From: Petropleomorpha daqingensis
GTDB lineage: Bacteria > Actinomycetota > Actinomycetes > Mycobacteriales > Geodermatophilaceae
DNA length: 64,000 bases
NCBI RefSeq assembly: GCF_013408985.1
Contig: NZ_JACBZT010000001.1
Span: 3,923,197 to 3,987,196, forward strand
Direction: 5' to 3'
Part shown: positions 1 through 8,426 of the stretch, in pieces
How positions within the stretch are numbered: the first letter of the stretch is position 1
How the letters are laid out: every line of letters starts with the position of its first letter
Notes under the pieces: generated by a model
Seen by the model: only the letters and a program-made list of their open reading frames with translations
Databases searched by the model: none
Told to the model about the DNA's origin: nothing
Translations under genes and position numbers: made by a program

Positions 1-977
1 CGGCCGTAGGCGGCGAGCAGCCGGCGGTTGCGCAGGGCCCGGGCGGCGCCCTCGGCCACGCAGGTCAGGGGCTCCTCGGCGAGCTTGACCGGCAGGCCCA
101 GGCCGCGCTCCAGCTCGGTGGCGAACCCCTGGACGCGTGAGGACCCGCCGAAGACCAGCACGCCCTCGGCGAGCACGTCCGCCAGCGCCTGCGGGGGCAG
201 GTCGTCCAGGCACGCGGCGAGCGTGCGCACGATCTCGTCGGTGATCGGCCGCACCGCCTCGGCCACCTCCGCGGCCTGCACCGTGGCCAGCCGCGCCCGG
301 CCGGTCGCGGCGTCGCGGCCCTGGGCGACGAGCGGCCCCTGGTCCTCGGCGCTGCGGATCTTGAGCTGCTCCGCCTCGAGCTCGCCGACGTGCAGCTGGT
401 GCTGCTCGCGCAGGTAGCGGGCGACGGCCACGGTCATCTCGTCGCCGCCGAGCTTGGTCGTGCGGTGGGCGAGCACCCCGCCGAAGCAGAAGGCCACCGC
501 CTCGGCGGTGCCGCCGCCGACGTCGACGACCAGGTGCACCCGCCGGTCCATCGGGTCGAGCCCGCACCCGATCGCACCCGCGACCGCTCCGTCGAGCGCG
601 GTCGCCGGGCGGATGCCCGCCTCCTCGGCGGCCTCGAGGAGAGCACGGTTCTCCAGGGCGGTGGAGGCGACCGGCACCCCGAGCACCGCCCGGACGGGCG
701 AGCTCCAGACGCGCCGGCCCGCCTTGTGCAGCACCGTGCGCAGGTAGGACCGCGCCGTCTCGAGGTCGGTCACCACGCCGTCCTGGAGCGGCCGGACGGC
801 GACGAACCCGTTGGACGTGCGCCCGAGCAGGTCCGCCGCCTCCTGCCCGACGGCCAGGATCTTCGCGTGGCGGCCGCCGGCGCGCACGAGCAGCACCGAC
901 GGTTCGTCGAAGAGGATGCCGTGGCGGCCGTCGCACACCACGGTGTTCGCCGTGCCCAGATCGATGCCGAGGTTCAC
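1..977 (-). CDS. MreB/Mrl-family rod-shape protein (partial, C-terminus beyond the window)
   Basis: Actin-like ATPase of the MreB family, which forms membrane-associated filaments that guide peptidoglycan synthesis. The first 325 residues are visible and the C-terminus lies outside the window. Actin-fold signatures are present in order: phosphate-1 loop GIDLGTANTVV near the N-terminus, phosphate-2 loop VVDVGGGTAE in the middle and the adenosine motif VLVFGGSSR near the visible end. The GTG start at 977 is preceded by AGGAGG with a 7-nt spacer. The divergent neighbour is an O-methyltransferase. Mycobacteria and corynebacteria lack MreB, so this helps place the organism. Whether it is the main MreB or a paralogue cannot be told, because the usual mreC/mreD neighbours would lie outside the window. 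Confidence 0.85.
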   Translation of the reverse strand, partial: MNLGIDLGTANTVVCDGRHGILFDEPSVLLVRAGGRHAKILAVGQEAADLLGRTSNGFVAVRPLQDGVVTDLETARSYLRTVLHKAGRRVWSSPVRAVLGVPVASTALENRALLEAAEEAGIRPATALDGAVAGAIGCGLDPMDRRVHLVVDVGGGTAEAVAFCFGGVLAHRTTKLGGDEMTVAVARYLREQHQLHVGELEAEQLKIRSAEDQGPLVAQGRDAATGRARLATVQAAEVAEAVRPITDEIVRTLAACLDDLPPQALADVLAEGVLVFGGSSRVQGFATELERGLGLPVKLAEEPLTCVAEGAARALRNRRLLAAYG

Positions 978-1083
978 CGGTGTGCCTCCTGACGCCGGCT
1001 GCCCCATCAGTCTGAGCCCGCGATACTGCACCGACCAGGGCCGTCGGCGCGGGACGGCCGGAAAGTTCCAGCGAGGAGGGGTC

Positions 1084-2085
1084 ATGGCCGAGGAGGCGAC
1101 GGGCTGGGGCGGCGCGGTGTGGGCGGCCGCGGACCTGGTGACCCCGATGGCGATCCGGGTGGCGGCGACGCTGCGTCTGGCCGACTCCATCGCGGCGGGC
1201 ACGCGGACGGCCGCCGACCTGGCTGCCGCCGTGCATGTTGACCCTGACGCGCTGGCACGGCTCATGGGGCACCTGGTCACGGCCGGCGTGCTCACCCGGA
1301 CCGACGGCGGCTTCGGCCTGACCGCCGTCGGCGAGCAGCTCCGCGACGACCACCCGGCCGGCATCCGGCCCTGGCTCGACCTGGAGGGCGCGATCGGCCG
1401 CGCCGACCTGTGCTTCGTCGAGCTGCTGCACACCGTGCGCACCGGCGAGCCGGCCTACCCGCGCCGGTTCGGCCGGCCGTACTGGGACGACCTGTCCGCC
1501 GACGCCGGCCTGTTCGCCTCGTTCGACGCGCTGATGGGCGGCCGGCTGGCCGAGGACGCGCCCGTCGTCGCGACCGCCTACCCCTGGGGCTCGTTGCGGT
1601 CGGTCGTGGACGTCGGCGGGGGCGACGGCACGCTGCTGCTGGCGATCCTGCGCGAGCACCCGGAGCTGCGCGGGACGGTGGTCGACCTGGCCGGTCCGGC
1701 GGCCCGTGCCGGACGGGCGATCGCCGCGGCCGGGCTGGGGGAGCGGGCGGACGCCGTCGCCGGCAGCTTCTTCGACCCGCTGCCCGCAGGCGCCGGCGGC
1801 TACCTGCTCTCCGGCGTCCTGCACGACTGGGACGACGAGCCCGCCGGCCGGATCCTGCGGCGCTGCGCCGAGGCGGCAGGGGAGACCGGGCGGGTGCTGG
1901 TCGTGGACCACGTCGGCGGCCCCGTGGACACGGAGGGCGACCTGCGCATGCTGGCCTACGTCCGCGGCCGTGAGCGCGACCTCGACCAGCTGGCGTCGCT
2001 GGCGGCGTCGGCCGGTCTGCACCTGGGGTCCTGCACGCCCGCCGGCACGCGCACGGTCGCCGAGTTCAGCCGCTCGCCCTCGTGA
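1084..2085 (+). CDS. SAM-dependent O-methyltransferase (family 2 type)
   Basis: A 333-residue class I methyltransferase of the plant/antibiotic O-methyltransferase family, which transfers a methyl group from S-adenosylmethionine to a hydroxyl of a small molecule. An N-terminal winged-helix region (about residues 20-90) precedes the Rossmann domain. The SAM-binding motif VVDVGGGDG lies at about 175-183, and HDWDD at about 247-251 occupies the position of the catalytic His region in this family. The start was chosen because ATG 1084 follows GAGGAGG; the frame is open further upstream without a better site. Its 3' end overlaps the convergent nucleotidyltransferase gene by 20 bp. No biosynthetic cluster surrounds it, so the substrate is unknown. 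Confidence 0.8.
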   Translation: MAEEATGWGGAVWAAADLVTPMAIRVAATLRLADSIAAGTRTAADLAAAVHVDPDALARLMGHLVTAGVLTRTDGGFGLTAVGEQLRDDHPAGIRPWLDLEGAIGRADLCFVELLHTVRTGEPAYPRRFGRPYWDDLSADAGLFASFDALMGGRLAEDAPVVATAYPWGSLRSVVDVGGGDGTLLLAILREHPELRGTVVDLAGPAARAGRAIAAAGLGERADAVAGSFFDPLPAGAGGYLLSGVLHDWDDEPAGRILRRCAEAAGETGRVLVVDHVGGPVDTEGDLRMLAYVRGRERDLDQLASLAASAGLHLGSCTPAGTRTVAEFSRSPS

Positions 2086-2860
2086 CGGCGTGGGCCACGA
2101 AGGCCCGCGCCGCCTCGGCCTCGCCGGGGCGCGGTGCCTGGTGCGGCTGCCAGCCGAGCTCCCGCTCGTCGCGGACCTGCCCCAGCAGCCGCCGCCAGCG
2201 CGGCTCCACCGTGCGCAGCGCCCACTCCAGCGCACCCCGCTTGCTCGCGACCTCGCCGGTGTCGAGGGTGAAGAGGATGCGGCAGGCCGTGACCACCGCG
2301 TAGCGCTGGCCCCAGGCGAGGGCGTCGATGTCGACCCACGTCGCGAGGTCGTCGAGCAGGGTCGGCAGCGAGGCGGCGGCCTCGGCGCGCAGCAGGTCCG
2401 CGGGCACCGGGGGCAGGAACGAGCGCGGTTCCGGGCCGGTCAGCGCGATGCCGTGCTCGCGGAGGATCCAGCGGGTGTAGCCGCGGTTGCAGTGGTCGTC
2501 CCACACGAGCGTGCGGTGCCCGTGGTCGTTGAACAGCCACTGCCGGCCGAGGAACTCCACGGAGGCGAGCTCGGCGAGCGGCGCGTAGGAGCCCTCGAGG
2601 TCGTGGCACCAGTGCCCGTCCCGGGTGGGGATCTCGTCGTGCAGCTCCCGCAGCCGGGCGATCTGCGGCTCGGTCAGCGCGTCGTGCGTGGCGACCAGCC
2701 AGTCGCAGTCGCTGTGCCGGTCGCCGCTGCCGAGCGCGAACGAGCCCTGCACGTAGGCACCGGCGAGGTTCGCGCCGAGGATCCGCTGCCAGTGGCCGAG
2801 CAGCTCGAGGAGGAGTTCGTCGAGGTCGGCGTAGGGGGTGATCACGTCGGGCGGGGTCAC
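2066..2860 (-). CDS. Aminoglycoside adenylyltransferase-like nucleotidyltransferase
   Basis: A 264-residue protein with an N-terminal polymerase-beta-type nucleotidyltransferase domain and an all-helical C-terminal domain, the layout of ANT(3'')-type adenylyltransferases (AadA-like, with the DUF4111 region). The signature GS(x10)DxD is visible as G39-S40 followed by D51 and D53, the expected metal ligands. Proteins of this family transfer AMP to streptomycin or spectinomycin, but many chromosomal members have no proven resistance role, so the substrate is open. It lies alone between a convergent methyltransferase (20-bp overlap) and the divergent SPFH operon. Base composition resembles its neighbours, so there is no sign of recent transfer. 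Confidence 0.7.
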   Translation of the reverse strand: MTPPDVITPYADLDELLLELLGHWQRILGANLAGAYVQGSFALGSGDRHSDCDWLVATHDALTEPQIARLRELHDEIPTRDGHWCHDLEGSYAPLAELASVEFLGRQWLFNDHGHRTLVWDDHCNRGYTRWILREHGIALTGPEPRSFLPPVPADLLRAEAAASLPTLLDDLATWVDIDALAWGQRYAVVTACRILFTLDTGEVASKRGALEWALRTVEPRWRRLLGQVRDERELGWQPHQAPRPGEAEAARAFVAHAVTRASG

Positions 2861-2901
2861 CGGGCGACGGTAGGCCCCTTGCCGCGCCCTCCGCCGGGTG
2901 C

Positions 2902-2921
2902 TATCAAAGTGATATCACTTT
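2902..2921. promoter_or_regulatory. Overlapping TATCA/TGATA operator before the SPFH-RHH operon
   Basis: Just upstream of the SPFH start codon, 2906-2921 is a perfect 16-bp palindrome (AAAGTGATATCACTTT). It overlaps a second inverted pair, TATCA-AAG-TGATA, at 2902-2914. Short half-sites repeated in both orientations are typical of ribbon-helix-helix operators, and the second gene of this operon encodes such a protein. The AT-rich site stands out in very GC-rich DNA. It lies 15 bp before the ATG, where a bound repressor would block transcription. Binding by the RHH protein is inferred. Confidence 0.6.
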
Positions 2922-2936
2922 TCCTCGGGAGGGGTC

Positions 2937-3860
2937 ATGACCACCGATCTGCAGCAGCCCGCCGTGGACCCGACCGCGTCGCCGGTCGGGCACCGCGGCG
3001 CGCGGGTCGAGATCCAGGAGCGCCGGTCCGGCGCGGTCAACGGGTGGATCGGCGTGCTGCTGGTCGCGCTGTGCATCGCCGCGGTGGTGCTGCTCGCCGG
3101 CAGCAGCCAGCCGGGGTGGCTCGCCGTCCCGGCGGTGGTCGGGATCCTCGTCCTGATCTCGCTGGTCGTCGTCCAGCCCGGGCAGACCCAGGTCGTGCAG
3201 TTCTTCGGCCGGTACGTCGGCACCGTGCGGCGCACCGGTCTGTCGCTGGTGGTGCCGCTCTCCATCCGCCGGTCGATCAGCGTGCGGGTCCGCAACTTCG
3301 AGACCAGCCACCTGAAGGTCAACGACGCCGACGGCAACCCGGTCGAGATCGCCGCGATCGTCGTCTGGCAGGTGGCCGACACGGCCAAGGCCGTCTACGC
3401 GGTCGACGACTACCTGAACTTCGTGCGGGTGCAGGCCGAGTCGGCACTGCGGCACGTGGCCACCACGCACCCCTACGACGACGCCGGGGCTGAGGGCGCG
3501 ACCTCGCTGCGCGGCTCGACCGACATCGTCGCGGCCGAGCTGGCCACCGAGGTCGCCCAGCGGGTGGCGCTGGCCGGCGTCGAGATCGTCGAGGTCCGGA
3601 TCAGCCACCTGGCCTACGCCGCCGAGATCGCCCAGGCGATGCTGCGCCGCCAGCAGGCCAACGCCGTCGTCGCCGCCAGGACGCGGATCGTCGAGGGCGC
3701 GGTGGGCATGGTCGAGCTGGCGCTCGCCCGGCTGGGGGAGCGGGGGATCGTCGACCTCGACGAGGAGCGCAAGGCCGCGATGGTCAGCAACCTGATGGTG
3801 GTCCTGTGCGGCGATCAGCCGCCGTCCCCGATCGTGAACACCGGCACGCTGTACTCGTGA
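2937..3860 (+). CDS. SPFH/band-7 domain membrane protein
   Basis: A 307-residue stomatin/prohibitin-type protein. These proteins oligomerise at the membrane as scaffolds for proteases or lipid domains. Two hydrophobic segments at about residues 35-58 and 62-80 anchor the N-terminus. The band-7 domain follows, beginning at [18 protein letters not shown], with the [13 protein letters not shown] helix of the coiled-coil region near residue 230. A GGGAGGGG Shine-Dalgarno sequence precedes ATG 2937. The stop overlaps the GTG start of the RHH gene (GTGA), implying translational coupling. Expression is probably controlled by the operator at 2902-2921. No NfeD partner is present, so its client is unknown. 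Confidence 0.85.
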   Translation: MTTDLQQPAVDPTASPVGHRGARVEIQERRSGAVNGWIGVLLVALCIAAVVLLAGSSQPGWLAVPAVVGILVLISLVVVQPGQTQVVQFFGRYVGTVRRTGLSLVVPLSIRRSISVRVRNFETSHLKVNDADGNPVEIAAIVVWQVADTAKAVYAVDDYLNFVRVQAESALRHVATTHPYDDAGAEGATSLRGSTDIVAAELATEVAQRVALAGVEIVEVRISHLAYAAEIAQAMLRRQQANAVVAARTRIVEGAVGMVELALARLGERGIVDLDEERKAAMVSNLMVVLCGDQPPSPIVNTGTLYS

Positions 3861-4063
3861 CGAGCGAGCGCAAGCAGCTCGTCCTCCGCATCGACCCGGC
3901 GGTCCACGACGCGCTGGCCCGCTGGGCGGGGGACGAGCTGCGCAGCGTGAACGCCCAGATCGAGATGGTGCTGCGCCGCGCGCTCAAGGACGCCGGCCGG
4001 ATGCCCGAGGCCGTCGCCCCGATCCCGAAGCGCGGCCGCCCGGCCAACGAGAAGGGCCGGTGA
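3857..4063 (+). CDS. Arc-type ribbon-helix-helix DNA-binding protein
   Basis: A 68-residue protein with the pattern of an Arc/CopG-type ribbon-helix-helix domain: a short beta strand (QLVLRIDPAVHDAL), two helices, then a basic tail (KRGRPANEKGR). The GTG start at 3857 overlaps the stop of the SPFH gene, so the two are co-translated; a longer in-frame extension inside the SPFH gene is unlikely. Such small RHH proteins usually repress their own operon, and the TATCA/TGATA operator upstream of the SPFH gene fits that. The last codons and the stop lie inside a 23-bp sequence repeated 388 bp downstream. It could also be the antitoxin of an unusual pair, but no toxin-like partner is visible. Confidence 0.75.
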   Translation: MTSERKQLVLRIDPAVHDALARWAGDELRSVNAQIEMVLRRALKDAGRMPEAVAPIPKRGRPANEKGR

Positions 4064-4065
4064 CC
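4043..4065 (+). repeat. Direct repeat, copy 1 (3' end of the RHH gene)
   Basis: A 23-bp sequence covering the last codons and stop of the RHH gene recurs exactly at 4431-4453. With one mismatch the match extends about four bases further upstream. Copy 1 is not followed by the complementary arm that makes copy 2 a terminator, which suggests the intervening DNA was inserted between gene end and terminator. Confidence 0.9.
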
Positions 4066-4110
4066 AGCCTTATCCGGTCGAGGGCCAGGTGAGGCCGCCC
4101 CGGCAAGGGC

Positions 4111-4344
4111 TCATCCGGCGATCGACTCGCAGGCGCTGCAGATACCGGGCCAGCCGCCGACCTTGGGGGGCCACAAGTTGTTCCCAATGACCTGGACCAA
4201 GGCGCCGCACGCCGCGGCCACGGTTCCAGGGCACTCACCCGCTGCGGACGTTGTGACTGCGTGAAGGGGGCCGACCGGTTTCAAGCTGCTCTCACAGTCG
4301 GTTTCGTGACGGAGCATCGTGGCGCCGATGAAGAGGATGTTCAT
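4111..4344 (-). CDS. Small Cys/His-containing protein (possible zinc-binding), tentative
   Basis: A possible 77-residue protein inside the 388-bp segment. Its C-terminal half has the order LHAVTTS, then AACGA, then ICSACESIAG, giving a His, a CG turn and a CxxC pair. This resembles short actinobacterial proteins thought to bind zinc, which is my recollection of a pattern and not a search result. The ATG at 4344 has no clear Shine-Dalgarno sequence; another ATG lies nine codons downstream. Codon use is less GC-biased than in neighbouring genes. It would be a cargo gene if the segment is mobile. It could also be a chance frame. Confidence 0.3.
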   Translation of the reverse strand: MNILFIGATMLRHETDCESSLKPVGPLHAVTTSAAGECPGTVAAACGALVQVIGNNLWPPKVGGWPGICSACESIAG

Positions 4345-4430
4345 GCTGTCGATGCTGTAGTTGAGGCGATGTCTTGTCCTGACCCTCGGCCTGGCCGTCA
4401 GGTCGGGACGGGCGCAGCGGGGACGGCCCA

Positions 4431-4453
4431 GCCAACGAGAAGGGCCGGTGACC
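4431..4453 (+). repeat. Direct repeat, copy 2 (left arm of the glnA-side terminator)
   Basis: Exact second copy of the 23 bp at 4043-4065. Here the sequence continues into CGCA and the complementary arm, completing the hairpin at 4440-4471. Confidence 0.9.
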
Positions 4454-4471
4454 CGCAGGTCACCGGCCCTT
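4440..4471. terminator. Bidirectional hairpin terminator 3' of glnA
   Basis: A perfect 14-bp stem (AAGGGCCGGTGACC with its complement) closes a CGCA loop. Flanking AA and TT can serve as short U-tracts on either strand. It lies 13 bp beyond the glnA stop and would also end transcription coming from the RHH side. Confidence 0.8.
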
Positions 4472-4484
4472 CGTCGTGCTCGAC

Positions 4485-5918
<1,434 letters not shown>

Positions 5919-5968
5919 CGATCCTCCGGATGTGGGCGGACAGCCGTCGGCGACGTTACGAGCGAGGA

Positions 5969-6006
5969 GTTGCCCGCCGGTGTCCCGGTTGTTTCGGGCC
6001 GGTAAC
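5969..6006 (-). promoter_or_regulatory. GlnR-type operator upstream of glnA
   Basis: Read on the minus strand, the order is GTTAC-n6-GAAAC-n6-GACAC-n6-GCAAC with exact 6-nt spacers. The known actinobacterial GlnR box is gTnAC-n6-GaAAc, often doubled. The first pair is a perfect match, and the second pair matches at most positions. It lies 51-88 bp upstream of the glnA start codon, a normal position for activation under nitrogen limitation. No glnR gene is in the window. Confidence 0.8.
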
Positions 6007-6085
6007 ACCGCGCCCGGCGTGTCGCCTGCCCCCAGTCTGCTCGTCGCGCGCGGCGCCGGTGCGCGCGGGTCCTACCCTGGCGGTC

Positions 6086-6508
6086 ATGGTCAGGGATGCA
6101 GAACAGCCCTCGCAGGGGCGTGTGCGCGGCGCCGCTCTGGGGTTGCCGGCCGAGGGACCGGGGTCCCTGGCGAGCTTCAGCACCCGGGTGACCGCCTACG
6201 TCATCGACGCGATCGCCGCGGCGTTCATCGCCGGTCTCTTCACCGCGCCGAAGCTGCCCGGGCTGTGGAGCCTGGTCAGCTTTGCCGCGATCACGATCGG
6301 CAGCCTGCTCGCGTTCGGGCAGACGCCGGGCATGCGGGTCTGCGGCCTGCGGCTGGCCCATCCCGTCGAGGGACGGCGGCTGGCGCCCTGGCGGGCCGTC
6401 GTCCGGACGGCGCTGCTGATGCTGCTGGTCCCCGCGCTGCTGGTCGACGCCGACGGCCGCGGGCTGCACGACCGCGCGACGCAGACCGCCGTCGTCCGCG
6501 AGCGCTAA
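6086..6508 (+). CDS. RDD-family membrane protein
   Basis: A 140-residue RDD-family protein of unknown function. After about 30 polar residues come three hydrophobic segments: VTAYVIDAIAAAFIAGLFTA, WSLVSFAAITIGSLLAFG and VVRTALLMLLVPALLVDA. Between the last two lies the conserved QTPGMRVCGLRLA, typical of the family, and the end GLHDRATQTAVV matches the usual HDxxxxTxVV. ATG 6086 gives the normal length. The gene is divergent from glnA, as is its M. tuberculosis counterpart Rv2219A from memory. Its last 4 bp overlap the convergent response regulator. Confidence 0.85.
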   Translation: MVRDAEQPSQGRVRGAALGLPAEGPGSLASFSTRVTAYVIDAIAAAFIAGLFTAPKLPGLWSLVSFAAITIGSLLAFGQTPGMRVCGLRLAHPVEGRRLAPWRAVVRTALLMLLVPALLVDADGRGLHDRATQTAVVRER

Positions 6509-7164
6509 CGCTCCACCGACAGCCCCGACTCGATCGCGAAGACCACCAGCTGGGCGCGGTCGCGGGCCCGCAGCTTGAGCATCGCCCGGCTGACGTGCGT
6601 GCGCACCGTCGCCGGGCTGACCACGAGCTCGTCGGCGATCTCGTCGTTCGAGCGGCCGGTGGCCACCCAGGCGACGATCTCCCGCTCGCGCTCGGTCAGC
6701 TCGTCCAGCCCGGGCCGGGGCGCGGCGCGGCGGGCCGGTGCGGCGGCGAACTGCTCGATCACCCGGCGGGTCACGCTGGGGGACAGCAGCGACCCGCCCT
6801 CGGCGACCACCCGGATCGCGCGGAGCAGGTCCGCCGGGTCGCCGTCCTTGAGCACGAACCCGCTGGCGCCGGCGGCCAGCGCCTCGAACACGTACTCGTC
6901 GAGTTCGAAGGTGGTCAGGACGACGACCCGCACGTCGCGCAGCGCCGGGTCGTCGGTGATCCGGCGCAGCGCGGTCAGCCCGTCGGTGCCCGGCATGCGG
7001 ACGTCCATGAGGACGACGTCCGGTGCGGCCGAGCGGACCAGCTCGACGCCGGCCGCGCCGTCGGCGGCCTCGCCGACGAGCTCGGTGTCCGGCTCGCTCT
7101 CCAGCAGCACCCGCAGGCCCATGCGCACGAGCGCCTGGTCGTCGACGACGGCCACCCGGATCAC
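6505..7164 (-). CDS. NarL/LuxR-type response regulator
   Basis: A 219-residue two-component response regulator. The receiver domain (1-120) has the acidic pair in VVDDQ, the phospho-acceptor Asp in VLMDVRMPG, the Thr in VVLTTF and the Lys in FVLKDGD. The LuxR-type helix-turn-helix begins at LTEREREIVAWVATGRSNDEI. The GTG start overlaps the TGA of the histidine kinase gene (GTGA), so kinase and regulator are co-translated. The pair is divergent from an ABC exporter operon, which suggests that the exporter is a target. The perfect palindrome at 8348-8369 is the obvious candidate site. Confidence 0.9.
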   Translation of the reverse strand: MIRVAVVDDQALVRMGLRVLLESEPDTELVGEAADGAAGVELVRSAAPDVVLMDVRMPGTDGLTALRRITDDPALRDVRVVVLTTFELDEYVFEALAAGASGFVLKDGDPADLLRAIRVVAEGGSLLSPSVTRRVIEQFAAAPARRAAPRPGLDELTEREREIVAWVATGRSNDEIADELVVSPATVRTHVSRAMLKLRARDRAQLVVFAIESGLSVER

Positions 7165-8303
7165 GGCGTTTCCACCCGTGACGCAACGGCCAGGGGCAAC
7201 GCCGCCCGGACGACGAAGCCACCCTCCGGTGCCGGACCGGCCATGAGCTCGCCCCCGACCGCGGCGGCCCGGTGCCGCATGCCGGTGATGCCCGACCCGG
7301 GCGGTGCCGCGGCGCCGTGGCCGTCGTCCCGGACCTCGACCTCGAGCCGTCCGGCGCGGCGGCTCAGCCGCACCTCCGCCGCGGCGCCGCCCGCGTGCCG
7401 CAGCACGTTGGTCAGCGACTCCTGCACGATCCGGTAGGCCGCGGCACCGACGTCCTCGGGCACGTCCGGGCCGGGGTCGATCCACCCGGTGAGCCGCAGG
7501 CCGCCGGCGCGCATCCGCTCGAGCAGCCGGGGGAGCTCCGCCAGCCCGGGCGTCGGACGGCGGGCCGCGGCGTCGTCGGGGGCGCGCCACCGGTCCAGGT
7601 CGGCGCGCAGCCCGTCGAGCGCCTCGCGGCTGGTGGCCTGGATGGTGGTGAGCAGCTCGCGGGCGCGCTCGGGGTCGCGGTCGAGCACGTGCAGCGCGAC
7701 GCCGGCGTGCATCGCGATGACCGCGAGCCCGTGCCCGACCCCGTCGTGCACGTCCTGCGCCATCTGCAGCCGCTCCTCGGAGACCGCGCGCCGGGCCTGC
7801 TCCTCGCGGACCCCGGCCTCCGACCGCCGGCGCACCTGCCGCGCGGCGGAGATCGCCGCGACACCGCCGACCAGCGCGGCCCACGCGGTGGCCCACACCA
7901 GGGGGGCCAGCCAGCCCTCGCCGGGAGACCGGCCGAACGCCGGCGCCACCCCGGTGACCAGCACCAGCGCGCCGGTCCACGCGGCCGCCTCGCGCCACGG
8001 CCGCCGCGCGGCCACCGCCCAGACGGCAGCGGGCAGGCACAGCAGGATCGGGCCGTAGGCGTACCCGGCCGCGAGGTAGACCGTCGTGGCCAGGCCGGAG
8101 ACGACGGCCGCCGTCCGCGGCGCGGCCCGGCGCAGCAGCAGCGCCGCGGCGGCGACGGCGACCAGCGCGTAGGCCCAGCCGTCCAGCGGCTGCACCCAGT
8201 CCGGCTGCTGCGCGGCGGCGCGGCCGGTGCCGCCCAGCCCGATCGCCAGCAGCGGCAGGGCCGGCACGAGGTCGCGCCAGTCGAACCGGACCGAGGTGTG
8301 CAC
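7161..8303 (-). CDS. Sensor histidine kinase (HisKA_3 type)
   Basis: A 380-residue membrane sensor kinase, partner of the adjoining response regulator. The N-terminal 150 residues contain several hydrophobic segments and almost no external loop, suggesting that it senses within the membrane. The phospho-acceptor His is in MAQDVHDGVGHGL. The ATPase domain shows AYRIVQESLTNVLRHA (N box), VRDDGHG (G1) and GSGITGMRHRAAAVGG (G2). GTG 8303 is the first plausible start and sits at the edge of the shared regulatory region. Pairings of such kinases with two-gene ABC exporters are common in drug or antimicrobial-peptide stress responses; the signal here is unknown. Confidence 0.88.
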   Translation of the reverse strand: MHTSVRFDWRDLVPALPLLAIGLGGTGRAAAQQPDWVQPLDGWAYALVAVAAAALLLRRAAPRTAAVVSGLATTVYLAAGYAYGPILLCLPAAVWAVAARRPWREAAAWTGALVLVTGVAPAFGRSPGEGWLAPLVWATAWAALVGGVAAISAARQVRRRSEAGVREEQARRAVSEERLQMAQDVHDGVGHGLAVIAMHAGVALHVLDRDPERARELLTTIQATSREALDGLRADLDRWRAPDDAAARRPTPGLAELPRLLERMRAGGLRLTGWIDPGPDVPEDVGAAAYRIVQESLTNVLRHAGGAAAEVRLSRRAGRLEVEVRDDGHGAAAPPGSGITGMRHRAAAVGGELMAGPAPEGGFVVRAALPLAVASRVETP

Positions 8304-8347
8304 GCGGCGACCATAGGCGCGGCGTGCGTCGTCCGTCGTCGTCCCCG

Positions 8348-8369
8348 GTGTACGCAGATCTGCGTACAC
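8348..8369. promoter_or_regulatory. Perfect 22-bp palindrome between kinase and ABC exporter genes
   Basis: This is a perfect 22-bp palindrome centred on AGATCT, with arms of GTGTACGCAGA and its complement. It lies 45 bp upstream of the kinase start and 58 bp before the ABC ATPase start, in the only sizeable gap between the divergent operons. Symmetry and position suggest an operator for a dimeric regulator, most simply the neighbouring response regulator. Confidence 0.65.
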
Positions 8370-8426
8370 GAGGTGCCGCTCCACGGCCGACGACGGCGGG
8401 GGAGGGCCGGCGCCAGGGTGGCCGGC

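Larger units (their letters stand above)
4066..4453. other. 388-bp insertion-like segment between direct repeats
   Basis: This segment separates the RHH gene from its presumed original terminator and is bounded by the 23-bp repeats. Its centre is less GC-rich than its surroundings. No transposase or integrase fits in it. Its only plausible gene is a short minus-strand frame at 4111-4344. Because the repeat contains the stop codon and the terminator's left arm, insertion would have left both gene end and terminator intact, as seen for elements that integrate at gene 3' ends. A tandem duplication followed by decay is the alternative. Confidence 0.5.

Noticed and set aside
2066-2860. Calling the nucleotidyltransferase a resistance gene
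   Set aside because: Motifs support the fold, but there is no mobile context and no composition shift, and chromosomal relatives often lack resistance activity.
4066-4440. A tRNA or other known RNA gene in the insertion-like segment
   Set aside because: I looked for cloverleaf arms and found none that pair.
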